Below, piece by piece: positions 1 to 11,811 of a DNA stretch of 64,000 nucleotides; the first letter of the stretch is position 1, and each line of letters opens with the position of its first letter. A program made the position numbers and the translations under genes. The DNA lies in contig NC_052138.2 in assembly GCF_016086655.4 (NCBI RefSeq), positions 6,696,001 to 6,760,000 on the forward strand, given 5' to 3'. Under the pieces are notes generated by a model that saw nothing but the letters and a program-made list of their open reading frames with translations, was not told the origin of the DNA and searched no databases. Origin of the DNA: Lepeophtheirus salmonis. Taxonomy: Eukaryota > Arthropoda > Copepoda > Siphonostomatoida > Caligidae.

Positions 1-410
1 TCTTAGGTCATTAGGTTTTAAGTTGAATTTGAAAAGAGTTCGATGATTCCCTCAACTAAACATCGAGTACTTGATTAGCAAAAGTTCTTTTAAGGAAAGA
101 AAAAGTATCATTAAAATATATTCAGAGATGCTTAGGTCCGATAGAAAGCCTGAGCCCAAGGGTAGAACACTTTGTACTTCTTCCGTTTAAACTATTTTTA
201 AATACTAATGGGTCAGAATAAAGATATAATACTTTAGATCAGAGGTGCTGCAATTTTTTTATAACAAAGTATCTATAAAATCTTAACATACCTCCTCACT
301 TTTTTCCATATAGGGAGGCCGGTTAGTTCTTTAGAAGTTGGGTCCTGGTCTTTTGGAGCTCTGTTCTTCTCCAATTTCCATTCTTTTGGTCGATGAGCTA
401 CTTGGCTTAA

Positions 411-530
411 TGCTTTAATTAGATCAGCTACAATCAGTTGTGACAAGGGCGGAAGGAGAAAAAGATATAAACAAGGACAATGGGAATAATGACTCCGATG
501 TCGATCTCCAATTCTTCTCTGAGTCTACTT
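411..530 (-). repeat. R1 dispersed repeat fragment
   Basis: Read on the minus strand, this matches the 3' half of the R1 repeat seen more completely at 42061-42460. Shared landmarks are a pyrimidine block (cctccgcccttgtcacaac) followed by a block ending in agctgatctaatta. The copy is short and diverged, and no ends or target-site duplication can be defined. Confidence 0.55.
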
Positions 531-1744
531 AATTTCATATTAATGGAATAAAACTTATTCTAATTCCAAATCAATTCAACTGCGACCGTAAATACATGCT
601 ACTTTACTTCATCCCGGATGGATTAATTGAAATTACTTAAAGTTACAGTATTTTGATCCTTCTAAACTCTTGAATTGGGGATATGAGTAATTGATACAGT
701 CTGTATGATTTTTTTTTTTTATCCCTTTCTGTTCGACAATAAACATGTAAATACATATTTTAAGTCATAGCTACGCTAAGTTTTATTCCATATATATGAA
801 ATATTCACACATTAAAGATGAATTAAAAATATAACTAATTCATCGGGATGAACAAGATTCTTATATTTGGTGCCGAAATAGAAACAATTGGAAACATCAG
901 GCAGACTCTATCAATTTTCTATATCCCAATTCATGAGCTTAAAACGATCAAAATAATGTAATTTTTAGTAATTAGGCACATTTAATTCCCATGAAGTAAT
1001 AATTATGGCTGATGAGTAAGTCGAAAGTCACAAGTATTTACTCAGGGTTGATTTGGAACACAGAAAAAAATTTCATTATAACAATACTCATCTTAAAATA
1101 AATTATTCTTAATTAATAGTTTCAATTTGGAATAATATTTTGTGATCTTGGCTCTGAATCCAACGATTTATTATGCAACTCGAAATCCATTTGACCCATT
1201 GTACAAATACACTCGACTCTTCCGACGTTATGAATTAATTACATCAGTATCCAAAGATCAATCGAAGAATAATATTTCATATTAATTAATTATTTGAATG
1301 AAACTTACTACATAATCATCTTACACACACACGAAATAAAGTTGATACATTATTTTTGAAGCACAAGTCCATCAGTTTATTAATATTCTGAACATTTACG
1401 TGCAGATTCAGAAACACCACATGTACAAAATGTTTGAGAAGGAGTCATGTTTCTTCGTTTTTTGTAGATGGTCAGAATTATTATTCAGGATCCAAATCCC
1501 ACTCAAGGACAACGACAAAATTCTAGCCTTGTAAAAACAGCCTCAAACTTTGTTAGTAGTACATCATTCATTAATCACTACACTTCCATCTTACAACACA
1601 AGTCAAAGTCTTCTATATGAGAACACTCCCGAATACAGGTGTAAGTGAAACGTTGATTTCAATGGACCTTGTTAATAATAATAGTACCCCAATAGACTTC
1701 TATTATTTCCAAGGGATTTCTGCCTTATATACATCAAGGAAACT

Positions 1745-2330
1745 GATGTATTCTTAACAACGAAATATTTTTCACAGAATAAGAGACAAAAAAAAGTCGG
1801 CTTCGGAAGGAATAGGCTTCAAGAGTTTCAACGAAGGAGCTGTGGATGAGAAATGATAACTAACTCTTTGTTCCTCACTGAATAATTCATTTGGGAATAA
1901 TTTCTCTTTGTGAAACACTCCACTTCCAAATAAATATTTATATGTAATATCCGAATAGAATATGTATTGTAGAGCAAAATATCGAGAAAAGAGAAGCACA
2001 TTATCTTTACGAGTCTAGAATCATCTTGTACTTGTTTTTCAATGACAAAAGAAATTCCGTAGTAATAAAAATATCAGGGGTGAGATTGAAGTGTCCAGGC
2101 TATATAATTATCCGTATAGACCGTTATTCACAAAGTCCAACATATAAATGTCATTGAGATATGTGATTTCTCCGTTACATACATCAAGAACACTGAAGAA
2201 TTCTGATAAATGAAATAATTTTCTTAGAGTAGGAAACGAAGCAGAGTTGACTCTCAAGAATTTCAAAGAAGGAGTTGTGGATGGAGGATGTGAACTCTCT
2301 CTGTTTCTCACTGGGTCTTTCTGTGGTTTT
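1745..2330. repeat. Diverged direct repeat, two units
   Basis: A segment of about 130 bp around 1750-1895 recurs, diverged, around 2190-2330. Both units hold a block like caagaatttcaaagaaggag, followed by gctgtggatg or gttgtggatg, then tgtttctcactg. Minus-strand frames in both units share the pattern STxPSLKxL. This could be a decayed tandem duplication or a low-copy repeat, and no known protein family is recognised. Confidence 0.45.
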
Positions 2331-2889
2331 ATGGAACTTTATAGTTCTTATATATACATATAAGAAGACGATGATTCCGTAGAAGATCTGGAGGATTTTT
2401 ATGTATAAGGACTACGATTAACGAGATCAGAAATCACTATCACATACCTTAACATTATGGAGCACTTGCACAATTAACGATCCTTCCATTAAAAGAGATG
2501 AGATCCAATGAGTGAAGCACGATCAGAGAAACTTGATCCAATAAAATCTAAGTAAAGGAAGATAAGAAAATCCGACAAGTTACTCCTAGGAAAGTTCCCT
2601 TTGTTTGCCGTCAAAATTAAAATGATGAATTGGTCAAGTTGGAGATCATCAAAGCAGTAGAAATACCAACAGGACTCAATAAGTTTGTAGTCAAGCTTTC
2701 ACATCCCTTCCCATGGCCAAAGGAATTATCAATTTTAACTTCATCTACTGCCAAATACTTGACTCTTCATCCAATTGAATTTATTGAAACATGTGACTTC
2801 AACTTGATTATCTGATGCTCATGAATTCGCAAGGGATGAAGTGGTACAATCAACGATTAGTGCCAACGGGTAGAGATAGTGATAATTTC

Positions 2890-2962
2890 GAGTCACAAAC
2901 CTATAAAATATAGACTCGATTGCAAGTAAATTCGCAAGTCCATATTTGTAGGCTCGTGACTC
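2890..2962. repeat. Imperfect hairpin
   Basis: The arms 2890-2915 and 2938-2962 are near-complementary: the left arm opens with gagtcac and the right arm closes with gtgactc. The loop is about 22 bases. No gene lies next to it, so a function is not inferred. Confidence 0.45.
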
Positions 2963-4024
2963 AAAATCATTTCACAATGATAGACTTTCAACTAGAACAC
3001 AAAATTTCAGACTCAAATTTTTATATGATTTTTGTTAAATCCAGTAAAATGAAATGGATTACATAAAAATAATCAAACTTGCTTTGCGATCAACTTTAAA
3101 ATTATTTGTTTAGGTTAGTGCAAGTATTTGGCTGGAGCTACATATGCATATCTTAGTATATTGTACAATGCCATAACCCATTGGTATATACTTTATCATA
3201 AATTCATATAAATCTGATATCCTAACAAAACGTCTAATTTAATATCCATTCTTATATAATGAATATAAGTATTACAGAATAACTAGCCAAATAAATTAAA
3301 ATTATAATTTGTATAAAAGGAAATGAAATGAAAAAAAATGAATAGAAATTCAATTTTCAAATATCTTCAGTTGTTAACAGGAAGTCAAGCTCTTTGGATC
3401 ACTTTCCTCTGAATGGAGTGTGTGCTTTTGAAGACTTTTTCTTCAAGGTTCCCTATTTAGAGAGGTCTTTTAATAGACTCAAGTTCAATTCAAATAATTT
3501 TTTACTGGGCCTTCCTCTACTCCACTTTATGAGGTAAGGAAGTGAGCTTTAAAAAAACCCCTCCCCTGGGGACATTTTTGATCGTTTGGAATGCTACATT
3601 TTTAAAACAATCCATGAATTAATTTTTTCAACTCTGTTGAAGTCATCATGATCGTGGAGTCACAATGATCCCAAATTCCCCCTAAGTGTATGAAATCCCT
3701 TCAACTACGTAATCCCAGTCTAATTTGTCAACTTTACATTTTGAGGACTCATTATTTTCAATTTAATCCCTACCAACTGCTTATGTTTTGAAGCAATCAA
3801 ATGCCAGTCTAAACTAACTCTAATTTTTTATTTACGTAATTGTTCATTTCAGATGAGATATTGAGTCTGCCGCAAAAAAAAAGTATAAATTGAAAACGAA
3901 ATATCTCCTGTAAAATAATACATTAAGGGTTATTTCAATATCCCATGAATAATAATTTTGTCTGGAGCAATAAAATAAGATTAGGTACTCAATTATTTTA
4001 AATGTATTTTTACTGCCATTTAAA

Positions 4025-4030
4025 TTTATT
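4025..4030 (-). terminator. Candidate poly(A) signal of the astacin gene
   Basis: The plus-strand tttatt reads AATAAA on the minus strand, about 155 bases beyond the astacin stop codon. This is a reasonable spacing for a short 3' UTR. The motif is common in AT-rich DNA, so this is only a candidate. Confidence 0.4.
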
Positions 4031-4184
4031 AACACTTATTACAAGTTAATTTGCAATTATTTGTTAGGAATGAGAATCGTGTGCAGTACTTTTTAAAATT
4101 GCTGCAAGTTGTATAACGATCTCCGCAACTCGTTTCTAGAGAATAATAATAATGATTATATTACATCTTTGATATGAATTTGAT

Positions 4185-6350
4185 TTAAATACCTCCACTG
4201 CATTGATATGCTTTATTCAATTTTTGAACATCCAATGTTGACATTCCAACTCTATTCCCTAAAGTACTCCCTCCATCACGAGTGGCAGTCAGAGTGGGTC
4301 TTCCGTTCCATGAAAAACTATGGTTTGGAGAGAAAGTAAAGGAATTACAGGAATTGTTTAATCGAAATGCCTTACGCTGTCCTTGAATATTGCATGACGG
4401 ATATGTAATCATAAGTAAGTCCTAACGTTGTGGATGTCATTCCATTATAGCAATTAGTATAGGCTCTACGTCTTCTAAAGTTACAAAGCGCTATATTTTC
4501 TCCAGGTGCTCGAGCTCGAGCAAATTGATAATATCGATTAATTAATGGAGTGATATTATTCCAACTCACTCGAATAAATTCATCCCGATCTGGTCTATTT
4601 TGTTCATGAAGAAAACCAAGGGCATGAAATAACTCATGAGTAATTATTGCTTGGCTCTGTAATACAATAATAACTATTAATCAACAAAATCAGTGTTAAT
4701 TTCTATGTCTAGACCAGGGATATCCAGCTGACCAGTTTGGCCTTTTTTAAGGAGTTTGCCTTTAAAAAAATTAGATTTGGCCAAAATATGAAAGAAATAT
4801 GTTTTAATAGTTTTGTTTTACAAAGCCATTTTCATAAAGTTTAATTTTATAGGTTATGGAGGCCATTAAAATATTTCAAGTGGTAATGCAGCGCCCTTTA
4901 TATTAAAAGGTTGGACATCCATTGTCTAGATAAATGTATTTGCATGACAATGATCAGACAAAGCCGAAATTGTAAACTCTCTATATTCGCAATTACAACA
5001 ACACAGCCAGCCTTATTAAATAAACAAAGATGTAGTTTATTTTACTTTCTGCTGTTTTAATTAATTTTCATAAGTTGCCTCTTCCATGATTTAAAGCAGC
5101 TGATTCTATATATTATGAACTCAAAAAGGTACTACAAAGAATTTTTATTTTTATGTTAATTTATATCAGTCAAGTCCCATCGTTTAGAATTCGTGTCAAT
5201 TGGTAAGATTATTAATTTAATCTAGGTATATAATAATTGATATCTATTTCTACATACATACATGCTAAGCTAACATATGCCTTTTTTTTGGGGGGGGGGA
5301 GACGCTGGTGAGCTTCTTAATATTTAGTATGTGGCTCGTATAAATGAAAAATGGGTATATTATATCATGTCATATTCCATGTTTCCATATCGAAATTGGA
5401 GACAACGACAGCGGATAGTTGAAATACAATTATAGTAACCTTTGAATAATAGTCTATAACTTCTCTAAGTGTAGTAAAGAATATATTATTCGAGTAGGAT
5501 GAAACAGATCTTTACTCACAGACTTACAGACTATTCCACATTATGAGACCATAATTTAATTTCATGATCCACCAAAGTACAAATTGATCCCTCTCCTCCT
5601 AATCCCATTATATATTCCTTATAATATAATTTCCTTATTATTAAAAGGTTACAAGAACTATTCTCAGTTGCTGTCTCCAATTTTGAGATAGAAAGAGAAA
5701 ATATGTCAAAATTGAGGCATGTATTATACATCAAAACAATTTTTGTAACTGTTTCCTTTGACTTAAAAATAAAATAGATCCTCTCTTTTTTTTTCGAACT
5801 AAAGACGAGACTCAAGGGGATAAAATGTAAATAAACAAAATGAGGCAGGAAAAAAGGAAGTTAAATTTGAATCAAATTTAATTTGTACAAATTTCGAACT
5901 TACCATGCAGACTCTTCTAGCTAAATTCACAACAAGTTTCTCCCTATTTGGATTAAATCCTATTGCAGAAGCAAAGCAGCCAATCATATTATTTCTTATT
6001 TTAACAAAGTTTTTTTGACTGCTTCGAGGAACGAATCTAACACAAGACCGTGATTCAATTATATTCATTGCACTTCGAATCGAGGACCTTTCGTTGGATG
6101 TAAGACCTGCTCCAAAGGTATAAGGTACTTGTTTGTTTGGCCAGAGATTGTTGCTACCAAAAACAAAACTTCTGGACATCATTTCAGCCCTATTATGCTT
6201 GTCAAGCATCATATTGCAGGCACCTGTGTAAAGTAGGAAAACAAAATCAATTTGAATAAACATTATCAAACCTTTCGAATGCAAACCTTCAGCCTGGTAC
6301 GGCGGAATGAGGATGGAGCACACAGTCAGGAGTAAAATATATGTAATCAT
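4185..6350 (-). CDS. Secreted astacin-family zinc metalloprotease (4 exons)
   Basis: Exons on the minus strand are 6287-6350, 5904-6223, 4376-4656 and 4185-4317. All junctions are GT-AG and in phase, giving 265 residues. Introns are 63, 1247 and 58 bp. A hydrophobic signal peptide (MITYILLLTVCSILIPP) leads a short propeptide and then the catalytic domain, which starts near LWPNKQVPY. Seen directly: the zinc site HELFHALGFLHEQ with three His ligands and the catalytic Glu, the Met-turn SVMQY, and the paired cysteines usual for the fold (SCVRF with the C-terminal QCSGG; GCFAS with VCM). An extra Cys pair (ALCNF, TNCYN) lies after the zinc site. No CUB, EGF or ShKT domain follows, so this is a minimal astacin. 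Family knowledge: astacins are secreted endopeptidases in digestion, hatching or matrix processing. The substrate here is unknown. The last splice matters, since without it the frame is broken after SVMQYSRTA. Confidence 0.9.
5370..5720. repeat. Small foldback-family insertion inside the astacin intron
   Basis: Arms near 5385-5455 and 5630-5720 are inverted copies of each other. The left arm carries the block gagacaacgacagcggatag, and the right arm carries its diverged complement followed by agatagaaagagaaaatatg. The same arm sequence occurs in the large foldback copies at 21230-21310 and 55330-55410. The open frame at 5531-5815 falls inside this insertion and the intron, so it is not a gene. 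The insertion accounts for part of the unusually long second intron. Confidence 0.6.
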
Positions 6351-6388
6351 CTTTCTTGTTCTATCTAAAATGAGAGATATCTGAGGAG

Positions 6389-6396
6389 TTATATAT
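6389..6396 (-). promoter_or_regulatory. TATA-like box of the astacin gene
   Basis: TATATAA on the minus strand lies about 40 bases upstream of the start codon. This would leave a very short 5' UTR. The position is plausible but untested. Confidence 0.45.
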
Positions 6397-6399
6397 CAT

Positions 6400-7898
6400 C
6401 TCCTATGGGTAACAAGTGTATTTGTCTCTTAAAAAATAAATAAAATAAATTATAACAGACAAACATTTAATTAAATTTTTACATCAAATTCGGTACCTTT
6501 TTAACAAATGAAAGATAATTGTTCAAATGACATGTTCAAAAATCTGTAAAAACAAATGAATCACTCAAAACTGTGGGAAGCTCTTTAATAGTGTTTGACA
6601 TTTATTTATTGAATGCCCCTTTGTGGTAATGCTTCAAGAGTTCTTGTCATAGAGCATGGATGGGACAGAGATAACATTATGGAAATTATAGCCATAAATT
6701 TATTCGAGGTTTCTATTGAGAAAATCTTACCAAGAAAGTTGAAGCAATATATTTTGCTCTGTTAAGTGTTCAAGCTGTCGTTACTTCAAAACTAGCAAAG
6801 GATCTAACAATTTGCATCCAAGATTTGAGAACAATAATTATAACTGCCTCTGAAAGCAATACTGCCTTTCCCTATAGATCCTAGCCTTGGTAGGTAGCTC
6901 CTGGGTCTATGCACTTAATTTGATAACGTACCGTATGTATTTTTCTCTTTCCCCTAGATAGTTGTAGCTGATCTGATGAAACGGCATGAGAGCTAAACTG
7001 CTCTCTTCCAAAATTTTCTTCTAATTGTCAAGATTACTATGTTGATTTTTTTCACATTTCCAAAATACAACACCCGGTTTTTATCACTAATAAAAACCTT
7101 CCTAACCACATCTTTCAGAGGAATAATTGAAACATTTCGTAAATATAAATTGTAAAGTAATAAGAAATGAATATGAAACTAAAGTTTTCGCATTTTTAGA
7201 AAAAAACAATCCTATATTTTTGTTTGGTTTTCATCTCATATACGTTCATCAATTTGTGACTAAATACATCGCAATTTATAAACTATATACAAACATATTT
7301 AACCTGTCAGTATTCAAGGACATAATTATATAAAACTCATCAATCTCAATCAGATACACACGTATATCAATGTAAATTGTTTTTCCTATTACAAATGTCA
7401 GGAACATTCATTTTGATATATCCCATTAATGGATGTGGTAATATGTACACAGCACTGATGCATAATCAGTAGTGATGGAAATGGTGTGTATTTTTGGGCA
7501 TGTAAAAAAAATATTAATATAATATTAGATACTGATAGTCGATAGAGAACTGAATAAAAGACCTAAATAACTTCGCCTTTTTTCTGGATTTCTGGAAATG
7601 GAGGCCCAGGAATTAGGAAATACTTAGCGGACGAGAAACAAAAGGCTTGCCGGATTTATCGATATAAATGTGCCTTTAGTCCCCTGTCTAGAATTAAACG
7701 CAACTCATTATCCTCATCTCATAACAAGATTCATCTATAAAATCAAGTTAACGATGAATACATCAAGTCAAACTTTAACTTTGATCTCACAAAGATGCTT
7801 ATTGCATGTAATATACCTTATCCATTGCTAATCATCCTACGTTCAAAAAATTTATGGAGAAATACACGGGCAAACCCATCCCTTCCTGAGGAGCCATC
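6400..7898. other. Intergenic stretch with an R1 fragment
   Basis: No gene is recognised. An R1 repeat fragment lies at about 6940-7090, and a short block at 7460-7510 resembles the R1 3' terminus (tgtgtatttttgggcatg) in inverted orientation. The remainder is AT-rich sequence with short unrelated frames. Confidence 0.5.
6940..7090 (+). repeat. R1 dispersed repeat, 3' part
   Basis: This shares the R1 sequence gtagctgatctgatgaaac, then the cat-gagc and ctctcttccaaaa blocks, then actatgttgattttt. That order matches 17160-17260 and 42355-42440. Its 5' half is missing or too decayed to align by eye. Confidence 0.6.
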
Positions 7899-8060
7899 AT
7901 TAAATTAATGGAGGATGTTGCTAATGATGTCATTTATAGAAATACCCCCATTGTAAATTCTGAAGTTGAGATAACTTTCAGTATGTTTAGAGTCATCCAC
8001 ACGAAATTACGATCAAAGTTATCAGTAAAAAGTATAAAATATTTACTAATTTCAAAATGA
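7899..8060 (+). pseudogene. hAT-like transposase C-terminal relic
   Basis: A 54-codon frame ending at a TGA contains the string NSEVEITFSMFRVIHTKLRS. It resembles the hAT dimerisation region, where a (S/A)xxVERxFSxxKxIxTxxR pattern is usual. The Arg of VER is replaced here, and nothing upstream continues the domain. It is most likely a decayed fragment. Confidence 0.4.
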
Positions 8061-10666
8061 AACTCTGAATTTTGTACCATCTAACAGTAAGTATTCATTT
8101 TTTATTATCTAATCATAAAATATGATTCCATTATAGTAAAAAATGGGGGAAAAAAATATGATACACAACTCATTAAATGGCAAAAACAATTGCTTAAATG
8201 CTCACAATAACGGGGTTAGTAGCTTTAGATAGTTCGCAACTAGTTTGTCTAACACTAGTTTCTTCACTTAAAGACTTGGGTATGATCATTAGGTTATGAA
8301 TGTTACATAGTCAATAAATATTACTTTTTTATAAGTTAATGATTAGCCATGGTTTATAAGCTCCAAGAAATGGTGTTCAGAAAACTCATAAAAGGCAAAA
8401 ACAACTGCTTAAATGGTTACAATAACGGGGGTAGTTGTAATGGGTGTAGCATTATAAGTAGCAAATGTGTGTATCCTTCATGATAATAGTATATTGTTAT
8501 ATAAGCATAAATAACGGGGGAAATATCTTTTTTGATGCTCTTAATAAGGAGTAATATCGCCGGACATTACTACATAAATAGCTTTTGCTCTAAATCTTTA
8601 AGATGGTTTAATTTCTAACATTTTTTTTTGTTAATCTATTTATTGTCTAATTATATGATTTTGACATTTACTTTATTAATAATAATTATTTAGATCTCAT
8701 CGGTAGAGATATATCTATCCGGTGAACAATTGTATATAACAACTTCCACATGAAGAAGAGGGGTGATTATCTTTTTGATTAAAATCCACGTCTGGCTTGT
8801 GTTTTGCAACCTAAAGTTATGACATATTGAACTGAATACGGATGTTAGAACAAGAATATATTATTTGGATCAATCTATTATTTCAATATTCTGTATTTAT
8901 AATGTATTGTTATTATTAGTTATATGATTACAATTGTTTAATTTCGAATATTTAACATAAATGTATGATGGTTTATTTATTAGTATGTAGATTAAATTTA
9001 ATTTAAACCTTCTTTTTTTAAACTTGGAACTTCAAATATATTTCGAAACACTCAACTTTGTCGTTTCATTAGTTATTATTCTGAGAATGTGGTTCATAAT
9101 GAATTACAAATTCATGGAGCGTAACGTTTTTAAATCTACTGTAACGGATAAAATACATTTGCTAATAAATACTTTCGTTATAACCTCAAAAATCATAATA
9201 AAGCAGGCAGCTGATAATCACATCAGTATTTTAAACAATGATACCATAAGTCTTTTTTCCCTCCCCCTTCTCCTTGCACGCGTTTTTCTCTACAGGATTG
9301 TCAACTTTAGTTATGGTATTTCTGCTATTTTTGATTTTTTAAATTTGGTGGGACAGCCGACAGGTCTTCAGAAACTTTAAGGAAGCAACGCCACTGCTCA
9401 TCAGTCATCACATTATATAATTATTGGGCACTTCCGTGAGAATGTTCTCACAAGAAAGTCTCAGTAACACTGAAGGTTTATTAAGGAGCTGGCTTCTATA
9501 TTATGAAAACAACATTTATCTTATAGCCAACCCCTAATTACTCCGGGCAATGTCAGGTAGTATTATAAATATTATAATCATAAAATATAAGGGAGGGATG
9601 AAGAAAATATCAAAGGTTGTGTCATTATAAATAAGAAACGTTGTGTAAGACAGCGTGGAATATTTTATCTAATGATTCGAAAATAGTGTAATCTCATTGA
9701 TTATAAAATTCTGGATGATTTTTATTCAGTAATGAATATTACAAGTCAAGATGATTTTTTATTTTCTAAAGCTGCTATACAGCACTGACAATATTCATGG
9801 CTCAATAAAAATCTTCATGAAGTATATAATTAAGATGTATGTTGCTATAACATAAATTTAAAAGGATATAAAAATCATTTTGAAAAAGATAAACTTACAA
9901 TTATTAAAAAGTCCATACGTCTAAAAGAGATCATTACACTTTAGCATATAGTTTAATATTGAATAGAAACTCAAAAATCTAAAATTTTAGTTTTCTTTTA
10001 CCTCCATATCTGGAGTTAAAGGATCCTAAAGTTCAAGCCTCGAGGCCAGCGCCCATGTTTTTAAACAGCTATTTTTCTTGTATTTTTGATGATATCGATC
10101 TAATTCAAACGTGATTAGATAGATATTTACACATTAATTGTTTTATATTTTATACTTTTACCCAATACAATGTCTTTTTGACCATAAGGTCACGAAGTCA
10201 AATATTTTACCTTAAAAATTTCAAACACGTATACTTTAATTTTTCTAAATTTTTCATGAAATGGCTGTCAACATATATTAATTAATTTCAAAAAAGTTTT
10301 GGGGCTGCTTTCAAATTTGGGTCAACGCTATAAGCAAAATACTAAGAATGGGATGTACAAAACTTCACAAAATTCACATTACCACTTGCAAATAAGATAA
10401 TATTAAGTGCTAATGTGTGGTAGTTCCCAAACAGTGTGTATTGAGACAAGTTCAAGAGTACCACACCATTTCTGACAACCATACATTATTTGCAATAGCT
10501 TCTAATAATCCAAATACTTGGTTGAATTGAAATGGGTATGTTAAGAAATTTTTGTTGAGTCAATTTTATCGCTGTTCTAAAATTGTAAGCACGCTTATTG
10601 CTTATTATTCAAAACAATGAGCGCGCTCCCGCTCTCCGACCAAAATTTAATTTTGAGTGGCGCTCA
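8061..10666. other. Gene-free AT-rich stretch
   Basis: No gene is recognised. A two-unit repeat sits at 8179-8450. The frame at 9024-9380 is hydrophobic and AT-driven, with no family pattern. At 10615-10672 there is a short GC-rich block (gagcgcgctcccgctctccg) that may be a terminus of a hAT-like element, and it directly abuts the H2A inverted repeat. Confidence 0.5.
8179..8450. repeat. Short direct repeat, two units
   Basis: The block ggcaaaaacaa(t/c)tgcttaaatg, followed by an acaataacgggg motif, occurs at 8179 and again at about 8394. Spacing is about 215 bp. The motif aataacggggg appears once more near 8510. This is a low-copy repeat of unknown origin. Confidence 0.5.
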
Positions 10667-11286
10667 ATTTGTTCTTCGAATCCCCTAGAAAAATCTTGAG
10701 AAAGAGTTTGTTTGAATTGTTGATATAAAACGCACAATAAGGCCTAAACAAATTTTCTATATTCCTAGTGAAAAAATCTTCAACGAGTTACGAGTTGATT
10801 TTTTAATTATTTTTATTAGAGTATGTTATTCATATATACCAGGCATCCATAACTAGTTAATACCAAGAAGCTACCGTTTAAATAGACTTTAAAGACATAC
10901 GTAACAAAGCGAATGAAGGAGGGAACTATTCATGTTTACCCTGCAGAAGAACAGACTACATGTACCACAAACTGAGATAATTTAACAACAGGAGAAAATA
11001 TTGTCTAATAATCTCCCCAAGTGATATAAATAAAACAAAATCTTACATTGTATTAATAATAATTCAATATATAATGAATTAATCAGTAATGAAAATGTGT
11101 TTTTGTCTTCCCTATAATAAGTTATTCCTAATTAGATAACGAAAGCGAGACGATCATCTACTTAACTTACTCTTGTGTCGTCACAAAATACTTCTTTAAA
11201 CCTATGAAATATGACCTAATCAATTAAAGACATAAAAACTGGATCAGTTACGCTCAAAATAAACTCAAATTATGGATAGAATTGGT

Positions 11287-11302
11287 GGTCCTTAAAAGGA
11301 CC
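11287..11302 (-). terminator. Histone 3' stem-loop
   Basis: GGTCCTTTTAAGGACC forms a 6-bp stem with a 4-base TTTA loop, 21 bases beyond the H2A stop codon. This matches the shape of the animal replication-histone stem-loop bound by SLBP, although the stem bases differ from the common GGCTCT version. It marks the gene as replication-dependent. Confidence 0.88.
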
Positions 11303-11322
11303 GGTCAGGTACTGAAATCTAT

Positions 11323-11697
11323 TTATGAAGATTTTTCGGTCTTCTTGGGTAAGAGGACGGCTTGGATGTTGGGGAGGACACCACCTTGAGCAATGGTTAC
11401 ACCAGCCAGCAACTTGTTCAACTCCTCATCGTTACGGATGGCCAATTGGAGATGACGTGGGATAATACGAGTCTTCTTATTGTCACGCGCAGCATTGCCT
11501 GCCAACTCGAGAACCTCAGCAGCGAGGTATTCCATGACAGCAGCCAAGTAGACGGGAGCACCAGCGCCAACACGCTCAGCATAGTTTCCCTTTCTCAAGA
11601 GACGATGAATACGACCCACGGGAAATTGAAGTCCAGCACGGCTGGAACGGGACTTTGCCTTTCCCTTCACTTTACCTCCTTTACCACGACCAGACAT
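11323..11697 (-). CDS. Histone H2A, replication-dependent, copy 1
   Basis: An intronless 124-residue canonical H2A. Seen directly: the N-tail MSGRGKGGKVKGKAKSRSSR, the hallmark AGLQFPVGRIHRLLR, the alpha-2 helix region AAVMEYLAAEVLELAGNAA with the acidic-patch glutamates, the NDEELNKLL acidic patch, and the docking tail ending VLLPKKTEKSS. There is no SQ(E/D) motif of H2A.X and no H2A.Z-type changes. The product packs DNA in nucleosomes with H2B, H3 and H4. The protein is identical to copy 2 and the DNA differs by only a few silent changes. A TATA box, an E2F-like site and a 3' stem-loop support S-phase expression. No H2B, H3, H4 or H1 gene lies nearby. Confidence 0.97.
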   Translation of the reverse strand: MSGRGKGGKVKGKAKSRSSRAGLQFPVGRIHRLLRKGNYAERVGAGAPVYLAAVMEYLAAEVLELAGNAARDNKKTRIIPRHLQLAIRNDEELNKLLAGVTIAQGGVLPNIQAVLLPKKTEKSS

Positions 11698-11757
11698 GAT
11701 AATATTATAGTAGCTTGTAGAATTGAACTGATCCTGATTATAGGGGCCGCGAAAGAA

Positions 11758-11764
11758 TTTATAC
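11758..11764 (-). promoter_or_regulatory. TATA box of H2A copy 1
   Basis: TATAAAT on the minus strand, about 60 bases upstream of the ATG. It is conserved at the equivalent place in the other arm (14644-14650), which supports use as a core promoter. Confidence 0.75.
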
Positions 11765-11801
11765 TCAAAAACTGGATTGAGAGCGTGTAAGGAAAGGAAA
11801 A

Positions 11802-11811
11802 GGCGGGAAAA
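11802..11811 (-). promoter_or_regulatory. E2F-like site upstream of H2A copy 1
   Basis: TTTTCCCGCC on the minus strand matches the E2F/DP consensus TTTSSCGC. It lies about 40 bases upstream of the TATA box and is kept in copy 2. This would fit S-phase control, but that is an inference from sequence only. Confidence 0.55.

Larger units (their letters stand above)
1..4020. other. Gene-free AT-rich flank
   Basis: I see no credible gene here. The open frames are short, low in complexity and match no family I recognise, including a 61-codon plus-strand frame at 2630-2815. The only structure noted is a fragment of dispersed repeat R1 near 411-530, a diverged direct repeat at 1745-2330 and a small imperfect hairpin at 2890-2962. 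The stretch is probably intergenic. Confidence 0.6.

Noticed and set aside
4185..4412. Separate 75-codon frame starting MITYPSCNIQGQ
   Set aside because: Only its last 43 codons are coding. The first part is the preceding exon read in the wrong frame plus a 58-bp intron.
5531..5815. 94-codon minus-strand frame within the astacin region
   Set aside because: Lies wholly in the second intron and inside a foldback-family insertion. The astacin reads directly from VCM to SQAIITHE with the correct cysteine-to-His spacing, so no exon is needed here.
9024..9380. 118-codon plus-strand hydrophobic frame
   Set aside because: No family pattern, AT-driven residues, and no promoter or splice context. Considered as a possible membrane protein but not supported.
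11362..11790. 142-codon plus-strand frame over H2A copy 1 (and the matching 113-codon frame over copy 2)
   Set aside because: Antisense to a perfectly conserved histone. The frame stays open because of histone codon bias and is duplicated with the gene; its protein has no independent support.
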